Source of the DNA: Lentibacillus salicampi
GTDB taxonomy: Bacteria > Bacillota > Bacilli > Bacillales > Amphibacillaceae
NCBI RefSeq assembly: GCF_004565465.1
Contig: NZ_SRHY01000034.1
Location: 1 to 34,031, forward strand
Direction: 5' to 3'
Length of the DNA stretch: 34,031 nt
Below the pieces are notes generated by a model. The model saw only the letters and a list, made by a program, of their open reading frames with translations, was not told where the DNA came from and ran no database searches. A program made the position numbers and the translations under genes. Below are positions 16,521 to 27,100 of this stretch, one piece after another (within the stretch, counting starts at the first letter, position 1; each line of letters starts with the position of its first letter).

Positions 16521-18436
16521 GTTGGATGCAGCAATTAGCTGACGTTTATAAACGCAATGAATCACACATTGGAGAATTTGAAGAGCGGCGGAACCAGCGC
16601 ATAACATTGCTGCCAGTTTCACATGTCATGCAGGGTGCCCAAATAGAGATACTTATCACACCCGATGGCGAATTTAAAAGTGCTAAAGTTGTTGACAAAG
16701 AAAACTCGCGAACGATTGTCCCGGCCACAACTGATTCTGCAAATAGAAGCGGTGCTAAAATTGCGCCCCATTATATTCATGACAAATTACAATATGTCGC
16801 AGGGGATTTTCTTGATTTTGGAGGGCCAGAAAAGCAAAAAGAACATTTCAATGTTTATTGTGAGCAAATGAAAAAATGGGCTGAGTCAGCAGATGCTCCG
16901 CAAAAAATCAAGATTATTTATTCGTATATATCAAAAGGGAATGTAATAGACGATTTAGTTAATGAAAAAATCCTCCCTGTTGATGATCATCAACAAGTGG
17001 TTGATAAATGGCCAAACGATCAAAAAGATGAAAAGCCGGAAATTTATAAATTAGTCCCAGGCAGCCCCCTTTCAGCTTTTGTTCGGTTTGATGTGTTACA
17101 TGAAGCACCGAACGACCCTGTCGTATGGGAAGATCGTAACCTATTTGGTAACTTTATAGACTTTTTAGAAAGGACACATACACAAGAACAAGGTTTGTGC
17201 TATGTGACTGGAGAATATACAACCTTAACGACTCAACATGGATCTCGCATTAGAAACGCCGGTGATATGGCAAAATTAATCTCGGCTAATGACAGTTCAG
17301 GATATACATATCGTGGTCGCTTTGCTGAGGCAACAGAAGCAGTTCAAATCGGCTATGACGTATCACAGAAGTCTCACCATGCACTAAGATGGCTCATCCA
17401 AAGGCAAGGAACGTATATTGATTCACGTTACTTTGTCTCATTTGGTTTAGAACAGCCGGATGTGCCTGATCCCTTTGACAGTACACGTGAATTGATGGAT
17501 GAAGATATTTTTGCTGAAAGTCTACAAGATTTAGGGGCAGAACAAGCCTTAACTGAAGACCTTGTAAGTGAAGAACTCAATAAAGCATTACAAGGCATTA
17601 ATCACCATCTGGACAAAGAGAACCTTGAAAATATTGTTGTCATGGCGCTTGATGCAGCTACCAGCGGACGTTTAGCCATTGTCTACTACCAGCAAATCAG
17701 TGCTTATCTATTCTATAAAGCTATTCTTGAGTGGCATATGTCCTGTAGCTGGCTGCAGACATATAAGGATGAAAGCACAAATAAAACAAGGTCCTATGTC
17801 GGCACGCCTTCTACCTATCGTATTGCTGAATCCGTTTATGGAAGCAAGGCAGACAGCCGCATCAAAAAAGATTTATATTCACGATTGCTACCTTGTATTA
17901 TTGAACGAAAACGGATTCCAAGAGATATTATACAGACTATCTTTAATCGTATTAAAAATCCGTTCAGTTTCACCAATTCTAATGAATCATGGCAGGCAAC
18001 ACTCCAGGTTGCATGCGCACTGATAAATAAACAATATGAAAGTGAGGGATATACAGTGGCATTACAGGAAGATAATCATTCACGTGACTATTTATTTGGT
18101 CGTTTACTTGGCATTGCTGAAGTTATGGAAAAAAGAGTTCTTGAAAAACGTGATGAAAAAAGATCTACCAATGCAACCCGTTATTTCAATGCTTTTACAC
18201 AACATCCGGCGCGAACCTGGATGGTCATCCGCAAACAGTTAGCTCCTTATTTTGAAAATTCAAGTGATAAAACTGGTTACTACGCGATGCTTTTGCAACA
18301 AGTTGAAAACAAATTAAGTACTGAACAGATGACTGACGATTCACTCAAACCCATATTTTTACTTGGCTACAGCAGCCAAATTCAAACTCTGTATACAAAA
18401 AAGGAGGAAAATAAAAATGACGGCATTGAAGCATAA
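16517..18436 (+). CDS. cas8c: Cas8c (Csd1) large subunit of Cascade
   Basis: This protein of 639 residues matches the type I-C large subunit that recognises the PAM and holds the opened target. It shows the family start ([15 protein letters not shown]), the central stretch [20 protein letters not shown] near residue 235 and the [12 protein letters not shown] segment. The length is typical. Start overlaps the cas5c stop by four bases and the end overlaps cas7c by 20 bases. A small Cas11c could be made from an internal start in the C-terminal part, as is known for type I-C; I did not see a clear internal ribosome site. Confidence 0.95.
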   Translation: MSWMQQLADVYKRNESHIGEFEERRNQRITLLPVSHVMQGAQIEILITPDGEFKSAKVVDKENSRTIVPATTDSANRSGAKIAPHYIHDKLQYVAGDFLDFGGPEKQKEHFNVYCEQMKKWAESADAPQKIKIIYSYISKGNVIDDLVNEKILPVDDHQQVVDKWPNDQKDEKPEIYKLVPGSPLSAFVRFDVLHEAPNDPVVWEDRNLFGNFIDFLERTHTQEQGLCYVTGEYTTLTTQHGSRIRNAGDMAKLISANDSSGYTYRGRFAEATEAVQIGYDVSQKSHHALRWLIQRQGTYIDSRYFVSFGLEQPDVPDPFDSTRELMDEDIFAESLQDLGAEQALTEDLVSEELNKALQGINHHLDKENLENIVVMALDAATSGRLAIVYYQQISAYLFYKAILEWHMSCSWLQTYKDESTNKTRSYVGTPSTYRIAESVYGSKADSRIKKDLYSRLLPCIIERKRIPRDIIQTIFNRIKNPFSFTNSNESWQATLQVACALINKQYESEGYTVALQEDNHSRDYLFGRLLGIAEVMEKRVLEKRDEKRSTNATRYFNAFTQHPARTWMVIRKQLAPYFENSSDKTGYYAMLLQQVENKLSTEQMTDDSLKPIFLLGYSSQIQTLYTKKEENKNDGIEA

Positions 18437-19292
18437 GATTGATTTCGCAGTTGTATTTACAGTCGATAAAGCTAATCCAAATGGTGATCCGCTCAACGGT
18501 AACAGGCCTCGTCAGGATTTTTACGGACATGGGGAAGTATCAGATGTAGCACTTAAAAGAAAGTTAAGAAACCGTCTGCAAGATGAGGGGGAGCCAATAC
18601 TCGTACAGTCTGACGAAAGGCGCTCGGATGAATATCGCAGTATTAAAGACCGTGTTGATTCTGTGGAGGAACTGAAAAAGCTACTAACAAAATCTAAAGC
18701 AACTGGTACTGATGAGCAAACCGCTGAAATGCTTGCCAGTAACACCTGGTATGATGTGCGTGCATTCGGACAAGTCTTTGCCTTTAAGGGAACTAAGATG
18801 TCTATAGGAATAAGAGGTCCTGTATCGATTCACACAGCAACCAGTATTGATCCAGTTGATATATCAAGTATGCAAATAACAAAAAGTGCTAATTCAATAA
18901 CCAACGAGAAAGATCCCGGTCAAAAAACATCAGATACTATGGGAACCAAACATCGAGTCGATTTTGGCGTCTATATCTTTTATGGCAGCATCAATCCACA
19001 ACTCGCTGAACAGACAGGATTCACGTATGAAGATGCCGAAAAACTTAAAGCATCATTAAAGACATTATTTGCAAATGACGCTTCTTCAGCAAGACCTGAT
19101 GGGAGTATGGAAGTGAATAAAGTGCTTTGGTGGGAACATAATTCGAAGTTAGGACAATATTCTTCTGCTGCAGTACATCGCACAGTTGATGTTCGTCGAG
19201 TAAAAGAGGATTTACCTCACTCAATTGAAAATTATGAGATTACAGTTAATAAATTAGACGGATTGGCTGTCGAAGAATATGACGGATTATAA
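18417..19292 (+). CDS. cas7c: Cas7c (Csd2) Cascade backbone subunit
   Basis: This protein of 291 residues forms the helical backbone along the crRNA spacer. Family features are the N-terminal VDKANPNGDPLNGNRPRQD, the IGIRGPVSIH motif, and GTKHRVDFGVYIFYGSINP. The ATG at 18417 lies behind AAGGAGG, inside the end of cas8c; the upstream in-frame ATG at 18363 has no ribosome site. The end overlaps cas4 by 14 bases. Confidence 0.96.
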   Translation: MTALKHKIDFAVVFTVDKANPNGDPLNGNRPRQDFYGHGEVSDVALKRKLRNRLQDEGEPILVQSDERRSDEYRSIKDRVDSVEELKKLLTKSKATGTDEQTAEMLASNTWYDVRAFGQVFAFKGTKMSIGIRGPVSIHTATSIDPVDISSMQITKSANSITNEKDPGQKTSDTMGTKHRVDFGVYIFYGSINPQLAEQTGFTYEDAEKLKASLKTLFANDASSARPDGSMEVNKVLWWEHNSKLGQYSSAAVHRTVDVRRVKEDLPHSIENYEITVNKLDGLAVEEYDGL

Positions 19293-19938
19293 AGAAGAGG
19301 ACCATCTGTTATTATCAGGATTACAGCATTTTGTCTTTTGTAAAAGACAATGGGCATTGATTCATATTGAGCAAGAGTGGAAAGAAAATGTGCTAACAGT
19401 TGAAGGGAATAATCTTCACGAAAAAGCAGATGACCCTTTTGTTCGCGAAAAAAGAGGAGAAACCATTTACGTTCGTGCATTACCAGTTCACTCAAGAGAA
19501 CTCGGCATTAGTGGGATATGCGATATGGTTGAATTCGTTCAGGACAACGATGGCATCCCACTCAACCAGGAAGAAGGCCTTTACCGCGTAAAACCAATTG
19601 AATACAAGCGCGGGGAATCCAAAAAGCATAATGCTGATATTCAACAATTAGTTGCACAGGTCATCTGTCTTGAGGAGATGCTGGTAACTACCATTAATGA
19701 AGCAGTGCTGTTTTACAATCAAACGAAACGTCGTGAAAAGATAACGATAACTGAGGACATGAAACAACAAGCCGTAACAATGATACAAGAAATGCATCAT
19801 TATTATAAGAATAGACACACACCGAGAGTAAAGACAGGTAAGCATTGTCTGCGTTGCTCACTGCGGGATATATGTTTGCCAAAATTATTGGAAAGAGAGA
19901 AAGTATCTACGTACATGAATAGGATGTTGATAGATTGA
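19279..19938 (+). CDS. cas4: Cas4 exonuclease for spacer maturation
   Basis: This RecB-like nuclease of 219 residues trims prespacers and sets their PAM-dependent orientation together with Cas1-Cas2. The four cysteines of the Fe-S cluster are visible: C21 (FCKRQW) and C190, C193, C199 at the C-terminus. The nuclease core has the GICDMVEF aspartate and PIEYKRG lysine motifs. It overlaps cas7c at its start and cas1 at its end (TTGA overlap). Confidence 0.96.
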   Translation: MTDYKEEDHLLLSGLQHFVFCKRQWALIHIEQEWKENVLTVEGNNLHEKADDPFVREKRGETIYVRALPVHSRELGISGICDMVEFVQDNDGIPLNQEEGLYRVKPIEYKRGESKKHNADIQQLVAQVICLEEMLVTTINEAVLFYNQTKRREKITITEDMKQQAVTMIQEMHHYYKNRHTPRVKTGKHCLRCSLRDICLPKLLEREKVSTYMNRMLID

Positions 19939-20966
19939 AACAATTATTAAACACTGTTTATGTTTCTGAACCTGATATGTATTTAGCTTTAAAAGGAAAA
20001 AACATCAACTTACTAAAAAACAAGGAATCTATTGCCCGTATTCCGCTTCATAACATTGAATCAATAAGTACTTTTGGACATCAGGGGGCGAGCCCAGCAC
20101 TAATGGGAGAGTGTATGGAGCAAAACATTAGCTTAACTTTTTTCACCAGCAGTGGTCGCTTCCGAGGCCGTCTAACCGGTGAAGTAAATGGTAATGTCAC
20201 CTTGAGAAAAAAACAATATCGTATATCCGATAATGAAGAAGAAAGTGCTCATATTGCCAGCCATATGGTTGCAGGAAAAATTTTTAACAGTGAACAATTG
20301 ATGAAAAGGACAACCAGAGACCATGCATTAAGAGTTGATGTCAGCCAAATGAATCAAATCATTGACAGACTGCATAGTTCGAGAATTGAAGCAATGACTT
20401 GTAATGATTTAGATGAATTGCGTGGTATTGAAGGAAACGCAGCAAATGCTTATTACAGTGTATTTGAATCATGTATTTTGCAGCAAAAAGATATATTTTT
20501 CTTCAACGAACGTAATCGAAGACCGCCCTTAGATCCGGTTAACGCTTTACTTTCCTTTGCTTATTCTTTACTTGCCTCTGAATCGGCTGCCGCACTCGAA
20601 GGAGTTGGGCTGGATTCCTATGTGGGCTTTTTGCACCGGGACAGACCTGGGAGAACGTCATTAGCTCTGGATATAATGGAAGAATTACGACCAATCATTG
20701 CCGATAGATTTGTCTTAAAAATGATTAATCGAAAACAGTTAACCAGTAAAGATTTTATTACCAAAGAAAATAAGGCAGTGATCCTTACAAACGAGGCTCG
20801 CCGTAACTTTTTACAGCTATGGCAAAAAGAAAAACAGGAAGAGGTAACCCACCCTTATTTAAAAGAAAAAGTATCTTGGGGATTAATCCCTCACGTCCAA
20901 GCATTATTATTGGCTCGTTATTTACGCGGAGACCTTGAAGCGTACCCCCCTATTTTAATAAGGTAG
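19935..20966 (+). CDS. cas1: Cas1 integrase (type I-C)
   Basis: This integrase of 343 residues inserts new spacers at the leader end. The metal ligands by family position are E166 (GIEGNAANAYY), H234 (GFLHRDRPGR) and E249 (LDIMEELRP). It starts at TTG, overlapping the cas4 stop as TTGA, so it depends on translational coupling. The end is eight bases before cas2. Confidence 0.97.
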   Translation: MKQLLNTVYVSEPDMYLALKGKNINLLKNKESIARIPLHNIESISTFGHQGASPALMGECMEQNISLTFFTSSGRFRGRLTGEVNGNVTLRKKQYRISDNEEESAHIASHMVAGKIFNSEQLMKRTTRDHALRVDVSQMNQIIDRLHSSRIEAMTCNDLDELRGIEGNAANAYYSVFESCILQQKDIFFFNERNRRPPLDPVNALLSFAYSLLASESAAALEGVGLDSYVGFLHRDRPGRTSLALDIMEELRPIIADRFVLKMINRKQLTSKDFITKENKAVILTNEARRNFLQLWQKEKQEEVTHPYLKEKVSWGLIPHVQALLLARYLRGDLEAYPPILIR

Positions 20967-20974
20967 GTGATAAC

Positions 20975-21265
20975 ATGTTAGTTTTGATAACATACGATGT
21001 ACAAACCTATACTGAAAATGGAAAAAAACGTTTACGTAAAGTAGCCAAAAAATGCGAAGAATATGGTGTGCGTGTGCAAAACTCTGTGTTTGAATGTATC
21101 GTCGACAGTGCTCAATTAAAACAATTGGAAATAGCACTGGAAGAAATTATAGACTCTTCAGTTGATAGTCTACGTTATTACCGATTAGGTAAAAATCATG
21201 AGACCAAAGTAAAACATATTGGTGCCAAGCCTGCGATAAAAGTTGATAAACCCTTGATTTTTTAA
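20975..21265 (+). CDS. cas2: Cas2 adaptation protein
   Basis: This small ferredoxin-fold protein of 96 residues dimerises and bridges two Cas1 dimers. It has the family start LVLITYDV with D8 and the SVFECIVDSAQ strand. It starts with ATG behind a GTAGGTGA site. It is the last gene of the operon, about 160 bases before the first CRISPR repeat. Confidence 0.97.
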   Translation: MLVLITYDVQTYTENGKKRLRKVAKKCEEYGVRVQNSVFECIVDSAQLKQLEIALEEIIDSSVDSLRYYRLGKNHETKVKHIGAKPAIKVDKPLIF

Positions 21266-21423
21266 AAAGCGAACCATAAGCGAACATAAAAATATTGGGG
21301 GGTTCGCGCAAAATTTTAACGATCTCCTCCCCAAACAAGTGTAAATTAACATATGAGAAATTGATTATAGTGGTCACAGATCAATATATAGTGCTGAAAG
21401 AATTACAACATCTATATCTCGCA
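21266..21423 (+). promoter_or_regulatory. CRISPR leader
   Basis: This AT-rich stretch lies between cas2 and the first repeat and should carry the array promoter and the integration anchor. It has GCGAACC at 21270 inverted as GGTTCGC at 21300, and a direct repeat of AAGCGAAC. New spacers are expected to enter at its 3' end. Confidence 0.75.
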
Positions 21424-22599
21424 GTCGCTCCCTTAGTTGGGAGCGTGGATTGAAATTTCTCTTTGTGGTTTGCCGCATTCTTGGCATTTATGTCGCTCCC
21501 TTAGTTGGGAGCGTGGATTGAAATCGATTGAAGGAGGCGAAATACAGTCGTTCAGAAAGTCGCTCCCTTAGTTGGGAGCGTGGATTGAAATACGGAATCA
21601 CTTTGGACGAGGAGTTTAGCGCCGCGTCGCTCCCTTAGTTGGGAGCGTGGATTGAAATCATACCTCACCGATTGAATGATTTTATCCTTTTCCGTCGCTC
21701 CCTTAGTTGGGAGCGTGGATTGAAATGCTGCGTTTGATTAACGTTATTTTCGGCATCTATGTCGCTCCCTTAGTTGGGAGCGTGGATTGAAATAATAACG
21801 CCACAGCCGTCGTCGTCTTGCCCGTCCGTCGCTCCCTTAGTTGGGAGCGTGGATTGAAATCTGTAATGATAAATAATTTAGGTTTGTCTGTTATTGTCGC
21901 TCCCTTAGTTGGGAGCGTGGATTGAAATTTTCAAAGGCAGAGGTTCTTCGCGTTCCTCTGCCGTCGCTCCCTTAGTTGGGAGCGTGGATTGAAATAATAA
22001 TAACGGAAAGTGGGAACTCGGAACACCCAGTCGCTCCCTTAGTTGGGAGCGTGGATTGAAATACAAAATGAATTTTGCTGGCCCAATTGGAAGCTCGATA
22101 GTCGCTCCCTTAGTTGGGAGCGTGGATTGAAATTTTGTTGTTACTAAATATAAAGGTGAGGTAAAAGGGTCGCTCCCTTAGTTGGGAGCGTGGATTGAAA
22201 TTTTTTGTTTCTCTCGTTGACGATAAAATTGTTATGGTCGCTCCCTTAGTTGGGAGCGTGGATTGAAATTTACTTGATATAAGATTAACCGTCCGACTTT
22301 TGGTCGCTCCCTTAGTTGGGAGCGTGGATTGAAATCGTAATGGCTTATACACCCACACACGATTTTTATGGTCGCTCCCTTAGTTGGGAGCGTGGATTGA
22401 AATACCCACGACGAATCGAAGAAAATTATCAGCGCCTTGTCGCTCCCTTAGTTGGGAGCGTGGATTGAAATACCTTTATTGGCATAATCTTGTTGGATTT
22501 GTTGTAGTCGCTCCCTTAGTTGGGAGCGTGGATTGAAATATAACTGGGTTATGGAAAATGCAACAGATGTTAAGTCGCTCCCTTAGTTGGGAGCGTGGA
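21424..22599 (+). CRISPR. Type I-C CRISPR array: 17 full repeats, 17 spacers, one cut repeat
   Basis: The repeat is 33 bp, beginning GTCGCTCCC and ending GAGCGTGGATTGAAAT, with an internal hairpin GCTCCC/GGGAGC around TTAGTT; this is the I-C type cut by Cas5c. Repeats start at 21424, 21492, 21559, 21626, 21694, 21761, 21828, 21896, 21963, 22030, 22101, 22169, 22237, 22303, 22371, 22439 and 22507. An eighteenth at 22574 stops after 26 bp. All full copies look identical. Spacers are 33-38 bp, mostly 34-35. The lack of a degenerate end repeat and the abrupt cut at the IS edge show that the distal end is missing. Confidence 0.98.
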
Positions 22600-22667
22600 C
22601 AGTACATTCTCAGTCCGCTCAAGCTTTGAGAAAACTGGAAATTTATACTGTAATTCGTAAACTTATG

Positions 22668-22695
22668 CTAGTTTAGTATAATATAATTAAACTAG
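22668..22695. repeat. Inverted repeat over the IS3 promoter
   Basis: CTAGTTTA and TAAACTAG flank the AT-rich core GTATAATATAAT just upstream of orfA. The core contains a good -10 box, so the palindrome may bind OrfA or limit read-in transcription. Confidence 0.5.
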
Positions 22696-22708
22696 GGGGA
22701 AATATCAC

Positions 22709-23002
22709 ATGACAAAAAATAGAAAGCATTTTGATGCGAACTTCAAGCAAGACGCTGTTAATTATTATTATACATCTGGCAAAAGCTTGAAGAAAGCAGC
22801 TGCCGATTTGAAGATTGGTGAATCTACATTGGGGAAGTGGGTGTCAGCCGCTAAAAACAACAATGGTACCGTTGAGCATAGAGGATCAGGTAATTACAGT
22901 TCCGATGCCGAAAAAGAAATTGCACGCCTAAAGAAAGAATTACGAGATTCACAGGATGCGTTAGAAGTATTAAAAAAGGCTATGGGCATACTGAGCAATT
23001 AA
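22709..23002 (+). CDS. IS3-family OrfA (helix-turn-helix protein)
   Basis: This protein of 97 residues carries the transposase-8 type helix-turn-helix (FKQDAVNYYYTSGKSLKKAA, then IGESTLGKWV) and a C-terminal leucine-zipper-like coiled coil (EIARLKKELRDSQDALEVLK). It binds the element ends and regulates transposition. Near its end is A-AAA-AAG (22972-22978), a classic -1 slippery heptamer, so a fraction of ribosomes should continue into orfB. Confidence 0.92.
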   Translation: MTKNRKHFDANFKQDAVNYYYTSGKSLKKAAADLKIGESTLGKWVSAAKNNNGTVEHRGSGNYSSDAEKEIARLKKELRDSQDALEVLKKAMGILSN

Positions 23003-23874
23003 CAGAATCTATTTATACAGCAACCCGTCAAGAATCTGAGAAACGCACGATTTCTGTTAACAGTGTGCTCAAAATATTAGGCGTTTCTACATCAGGGTAT
23101 TACAGTTGGAAAAAACGCGTAGTTTCTGACCAAGAAAAAAGAAAGCAAGCAATGAAAGAGGAAATCGCTCAAATATATAATGAATCCCTTCAGATTTACG
23201 GTGCGCCTAAAATAGCGTCCATCCTGCAATCCAGAGGTCATGTCATCACTGAAAAGACGGTTGGTAACTACATGCGTGAGGAAGGTATTAAAGCTATTTG
23301 GGTACGTCCATATGTTCGAACGACCATTGATCCCGATTTTGATAGGAAGCTGAAAAACATTCTGGATAGGGACTTCAAACCAGCAGCTCCCAATACCGTC
23401 TGGGTTACGGATATAACGTATGTGCATACCCTGGAAGGCTTTATTTACCTCACCAGTGTTATGGATCTTTTTTCAAGGAGAATCATTGGCTGGCGTGTAT
23501 CGGATAGTTTAGCCACGGAGCATGTCATCGAAGCCATTGAAAAAGCAAAAAGAAGCCGAGAGCTAAGTCAACCAATTATTATTCACAGTGACCGTGGCTG
23601 TCAGTATGTATCCAAAAGCTATATTGAAGCAACACCAGCAGGTCAGTATATACGCAGTTATTCTACTAAAGCAAATCCCTGGGATAATGCATGTATTGAA
23701 TCTTTTCATGCATTAATAAAACGTGAGTGGCTTAATCGTTTTGTGATTAAAAATCTGAAACACGGCCATGAACTGATGTTTGAGTATATAGAAGCATTTT
23801 ACAACACCGTTAGAATTCATGGATATTGTGGAATGGTATCACCATTTGACTTCGAGGCTAATTTCGCAAGTTAA
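22978..23874 (+). CDS. IS3-family OrfB transposase (made as OrfAB by -1 frameshift)
   Basis: The orfB frame is open from the slippery site, giving an OrfAB fusion of about 388 residues; alone it could start at GTG 23065 (269 residues). It has an HTH_21-like region (YGAPKIASILQSRGHVITEK) and an rve/DDE integrase core: D in WVTDITYVH, D in IIHSDRGCQYV and E in ACIESFHALIKREW, with the Lys/Arg that follow in IS3 enzymes. The catalytic triad is intact, so the element may be active. Confidence 0.93.
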   Translation, partial: GYGHTEQLTESIYTATRQESEKRTISVNSVLKILGVSTSGYYSWKKRVVSDQEKRKQAMKEEIAQIYNESLQIYGAPKIASILQSRGHVITEKTVGNYMREEGIKAIWVRPYVRTTIDPDFDRKLKNILDRDFKPAAPNTVWVTDITYVHTLEGFIYLTSVMDLFSRRIIGWRVSDSLATEHVIEAIEKAKRSRELSQPIIIHSDRGCQYVSKSYIEATPAGQYIRSYSTKANPWDNACIESFHALIKREWLNRFVIKNLKHGHELMFEYIEAFYNTVRIHGYCGMVSPFDFEANFAS

Positions 23875-23920
23875 AGAATTGTTGTCAGGGAAATGAGCCA
23901 CTACTCAGGTTTGGCGGTAT

Positions 23921-24164
23921 AACCACAGCGGAGCTGCTTGCCCTTGACCGCTGTGCCACTTCTTAGTGATCGCTGTTAGGGGTCGGGGCCCCAACAGCGG
24001 AACTTAGAAGTGATTGTCCATGGTACGCTGGCTGTGCGGATGGAGCCCTAAAGGCTGAATTTCTCCTATCCGCCACAAGAACACTACCATGGACACAAAC
24101 AAGGTCAAGGGTGGTGGACTTCGTTAAATCATTAAGCTAAGAAATTTCTACATTTAACTTGTCC
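23921..24164. repeat. Nested-palindrome block after orfB
   Basis: This GC-richer non-coding stretch folds on itself several times. CCCTTGACC (23941-23949) pairs with GGTCAAGGG (24103-24111). Inside are a hairpin CACTTCT...CGCTGTT/AACAGCG...AGAAGTG (23957-24012) and a hairpin GTCCATGGTA/TACCATGGAC (24016-24094) with inner GCGGAT/ATCCGC. CACAGCGG/CCGCTGTG (23924-23955) competes with the outer stem. A last hairpin GGAC...TTAAAT/ATTTAA...GTCC spans 24117-24164. I do not recognise the family. Confidence 0.75.
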
Positions 24165-27100
24165 GAATTCTTGACATAAGACCATATACGCCAAACTCGA
24201 TTTATCCATCTCCCATAAAGTAAACATTCTTTTTTCTGCAGAGGAGACAGGATAACGTGTCCGCTTTTCCAATGGTTGGATCACCTTATCTTCTGCTGCA
24301 GTATATTCCACGGATTGAATATAAGTTGCCAGCAATTCGATAGATGGAAACTTAAATATATCCCCAATCGATAATTTTATAGAAAAACAATGATTAATTT
24401 GAACGACTAAATAAGATGCATTCAAAGAATGGCCGCCAATATTAAAGAAATTATCGTCAACACTGATACTGTCTAATTGCAGTTCTTGTTTCCAAATCGC
24501 CAGCAGTTTCTCTTCAATGGAATTACGCGGGGCGACAACTGTTTTTAATGTATTATTTTCTTTCTCTTTAAGAAGATTTTCGAGTTCTTTTCGATCAACT
24601 TTCCCGTTGGCCGTCAATGGAATGACATCAACCGGAATATATTTGGTTGGAATCATATATTCCGGTAATTTTTCAGCCAGATATGTGCGAATTTCAAAAG
24701 AACCAATATCTTCTTCCATCAATAAAAATACACATAAACTGTTGTTGTCGCTATTGTCCAAATAGTCCAAGACAACACACTCGTCAATAGACTCCAACTG
24801 TAAAATTTCCCGTTCTATTTCCCCAAGCTCTACCCTGTAGCCTCTGATTTTAACTTGAAAGTCTTTTCTGCCGATGTATTCAATTTCCCCGTTTGGCAAA
24901 ATTCTTCCCAAGTCATCGGAACAATACATTTTTGTTCCAGGAAGGAATGGATTATCAACAAAAACTTTTTCCGTTAGTTCTTTTTTATCCAGATAACCTT
25001 TTGTCACCCCGTCACCGGCTACACATATCTCGCCAATGATACCTTCGGGCTGCATATTTAAATGGTCGTCCAAAATATATACGTTAAGTGTCGGTATCGG
25101 TTTTCCTGCATTAGAGACATTATCTTCCATATCTGCTAGGGTCAATTCCTTATGTGTAACATGAATAGTGGTTTCAGTAATGCCATACATGTTAACCAGT
25201 TGGATATCCGGATATTTTTGCTTCCATTTTTTAAATTTAATAGGCTTTAAAGCTTCGCCGCCAAAAATAATATATCTTAACGAGTACGGCTGAACGGATG
25301 TCGCTTGGTCTTCATGAATAAAATTATAAAAAGCGGAAGGTGTCTGGTTCAGGACGGTTACATTCTTATCAATCAATAAGTGCATGAAGGCATTGGAATC
25401 GACTGCAACCTCTTTAGGTACGATAACCAATTTCCCACCGTACAATAATGCGCCATACATTTCCCAAACAGAAAAATCAAAGCAATAAGAATGAAACATT
25501 GTCCAGACATCCTGGTCTGTAAAAGTAAACGGATGCTGATCATTAATCAATAATTGCACAACATTGCGATGGGTAACCATAACCCCTTTCGGATTACCAG
25601 TTGAACCCGAGGTATAGATAATATATGCCAGATCATCTGGTGAATTTTTGACAGTCATGTTTGTTGTATCCATTTGTACTGATTCGCCAGCTCGAACGTC
25701 CATCAATCCACCCGGAAACGCCAATTCCTTTTGGATATATGCTTGGTAGTCCTTTGTCGTTATCAAAAGTTTAGCCTGACTGTCGGAAAGTATATAATCA
25801 ATTCTTCTCTTTGGAAAAGAAGGATCGATTGGTAAATATGCTGCGCCAGACTTTATAACCGCGATTATGGAAACAATCATTTCAATGGAACGGTCCATAT
25901 ACAATGCAACCAGGTCATTGGGTCTGACTCCCTTGCTGTGCAAATAACGCGCCAATTGGTTTGATCGCTTCTGTAAGTCCTTGTATGTTATCTGTTCTGT
26001 ATCTCGTTCTACCGCGACTGCATCTGGGTGAATGTTGGCCTGTTGTTCGAATAGTTCAGGAAGGGTTTTTAGTGGGTATTGTGCATCGTGTTCTCCCTTA
26101 GCCAGTTTTTCTATCTGATGTTGATTTAATATATCTACATGTTTAATATGTTCCTCATTCTCGTTGAGTAGATTTTCCATCAGTTGTATTAAATATTTAT
26201 GCATATCCTTTATTTCTTTTTCTGTAAATACATCTGTTTGAAAGTCATAATCCATCTCCATCTTGCCCGAGTTGTCCCGATCATTGATATGAAAAGATAA
26301 AGGATTTATTGCCTGACCGCTAAAGAGCCATGTGGCTTTATAATAAGGATATTCCTCATTTTCAAGCGAGGCATTTTGATAGGAAACCAGAACATCATAA
26401 AGCTTATCGGTGGTTTCATTATTTTTACGTATGTCTTCCTTCAATAAATGATGCGGATACTTTTGATGACGTAATAAGGTCATTAATTTTTTTTGTATGT
26501 TTTCACTTAAAGAATGCAATGAAGACTCGCTATCCAACTGGATGCGTATGGGCATTGAATTGATGAACATACCAACAATATCTTTCTCTCTCTTCGTAGC
26601 TCTGTTTAATATTAGTGTACCTAGTACGAAATCCTGTTTTGAAGTTATCTTATAAAAATAAGATGATATGCACGATAAAAAGAATGTCAATACGGAAACC
26701 TGATACTTTTCACAAAATTGGTGAATTTGTTTAATCAACTGCCTAGAAAATTCAAAAGATAGCCTTCTGGCATGTGGTGTCCCTTCAATTTTTTTATTCA
26801 TGCCATCAAGTAACTTTTCCCTCGGGGCGTTTGCAAATTCTTCCAACCAAAATGCCCTGTCTTTTTCAAATCTTTTTGATTGCAAGTATTTCTGTTCCCG
26901 TTCAATGAATTCCAGATAGGAAGGATTCTCCTTCTTCACTTTCTTATCGTTTATAAGGTTCACATAATTTTCATTAATTTCATTAACAATCAATACCATT
27001 GACCACCCATCACTAATCATGTGATGTAGCCGAAAATAATAACCTAGTTTTCCGCTTGGATGCACATAAATGGCAAAAAGATATAAATAATCACGGAAAA

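Larger units (their letters stand above)
22597..24164 (+). mobile_element. IS3-family insertion element with a long palindromic 3' part
   Basis: The element carries orfA and orfB of the IS3 family. The left edge is set by the point where the last CRISPR repeat stops (GTGGA|CAGTAC). The right edge is set by the point where the NRPS frame becomes foreign. The left end GGACAGTACATT and the inverted right end GGACAAGTTAAATG share only a partial terminal repeat, so both edges are approximate. No direct duplication of 3-4 bases flanks it. About 290 bases after orfB are non-coding and highly structured, longer than usual for IS3 elements. Confidence 0.7.

Noticed and set aside
22110..22358. 82-codon minus-strand frame in the CRISPR array
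   Set aside because: It is made of CRISPR repeats read in reverse (repeating FQSTLPTKGAT-like segments), a common false gene call.
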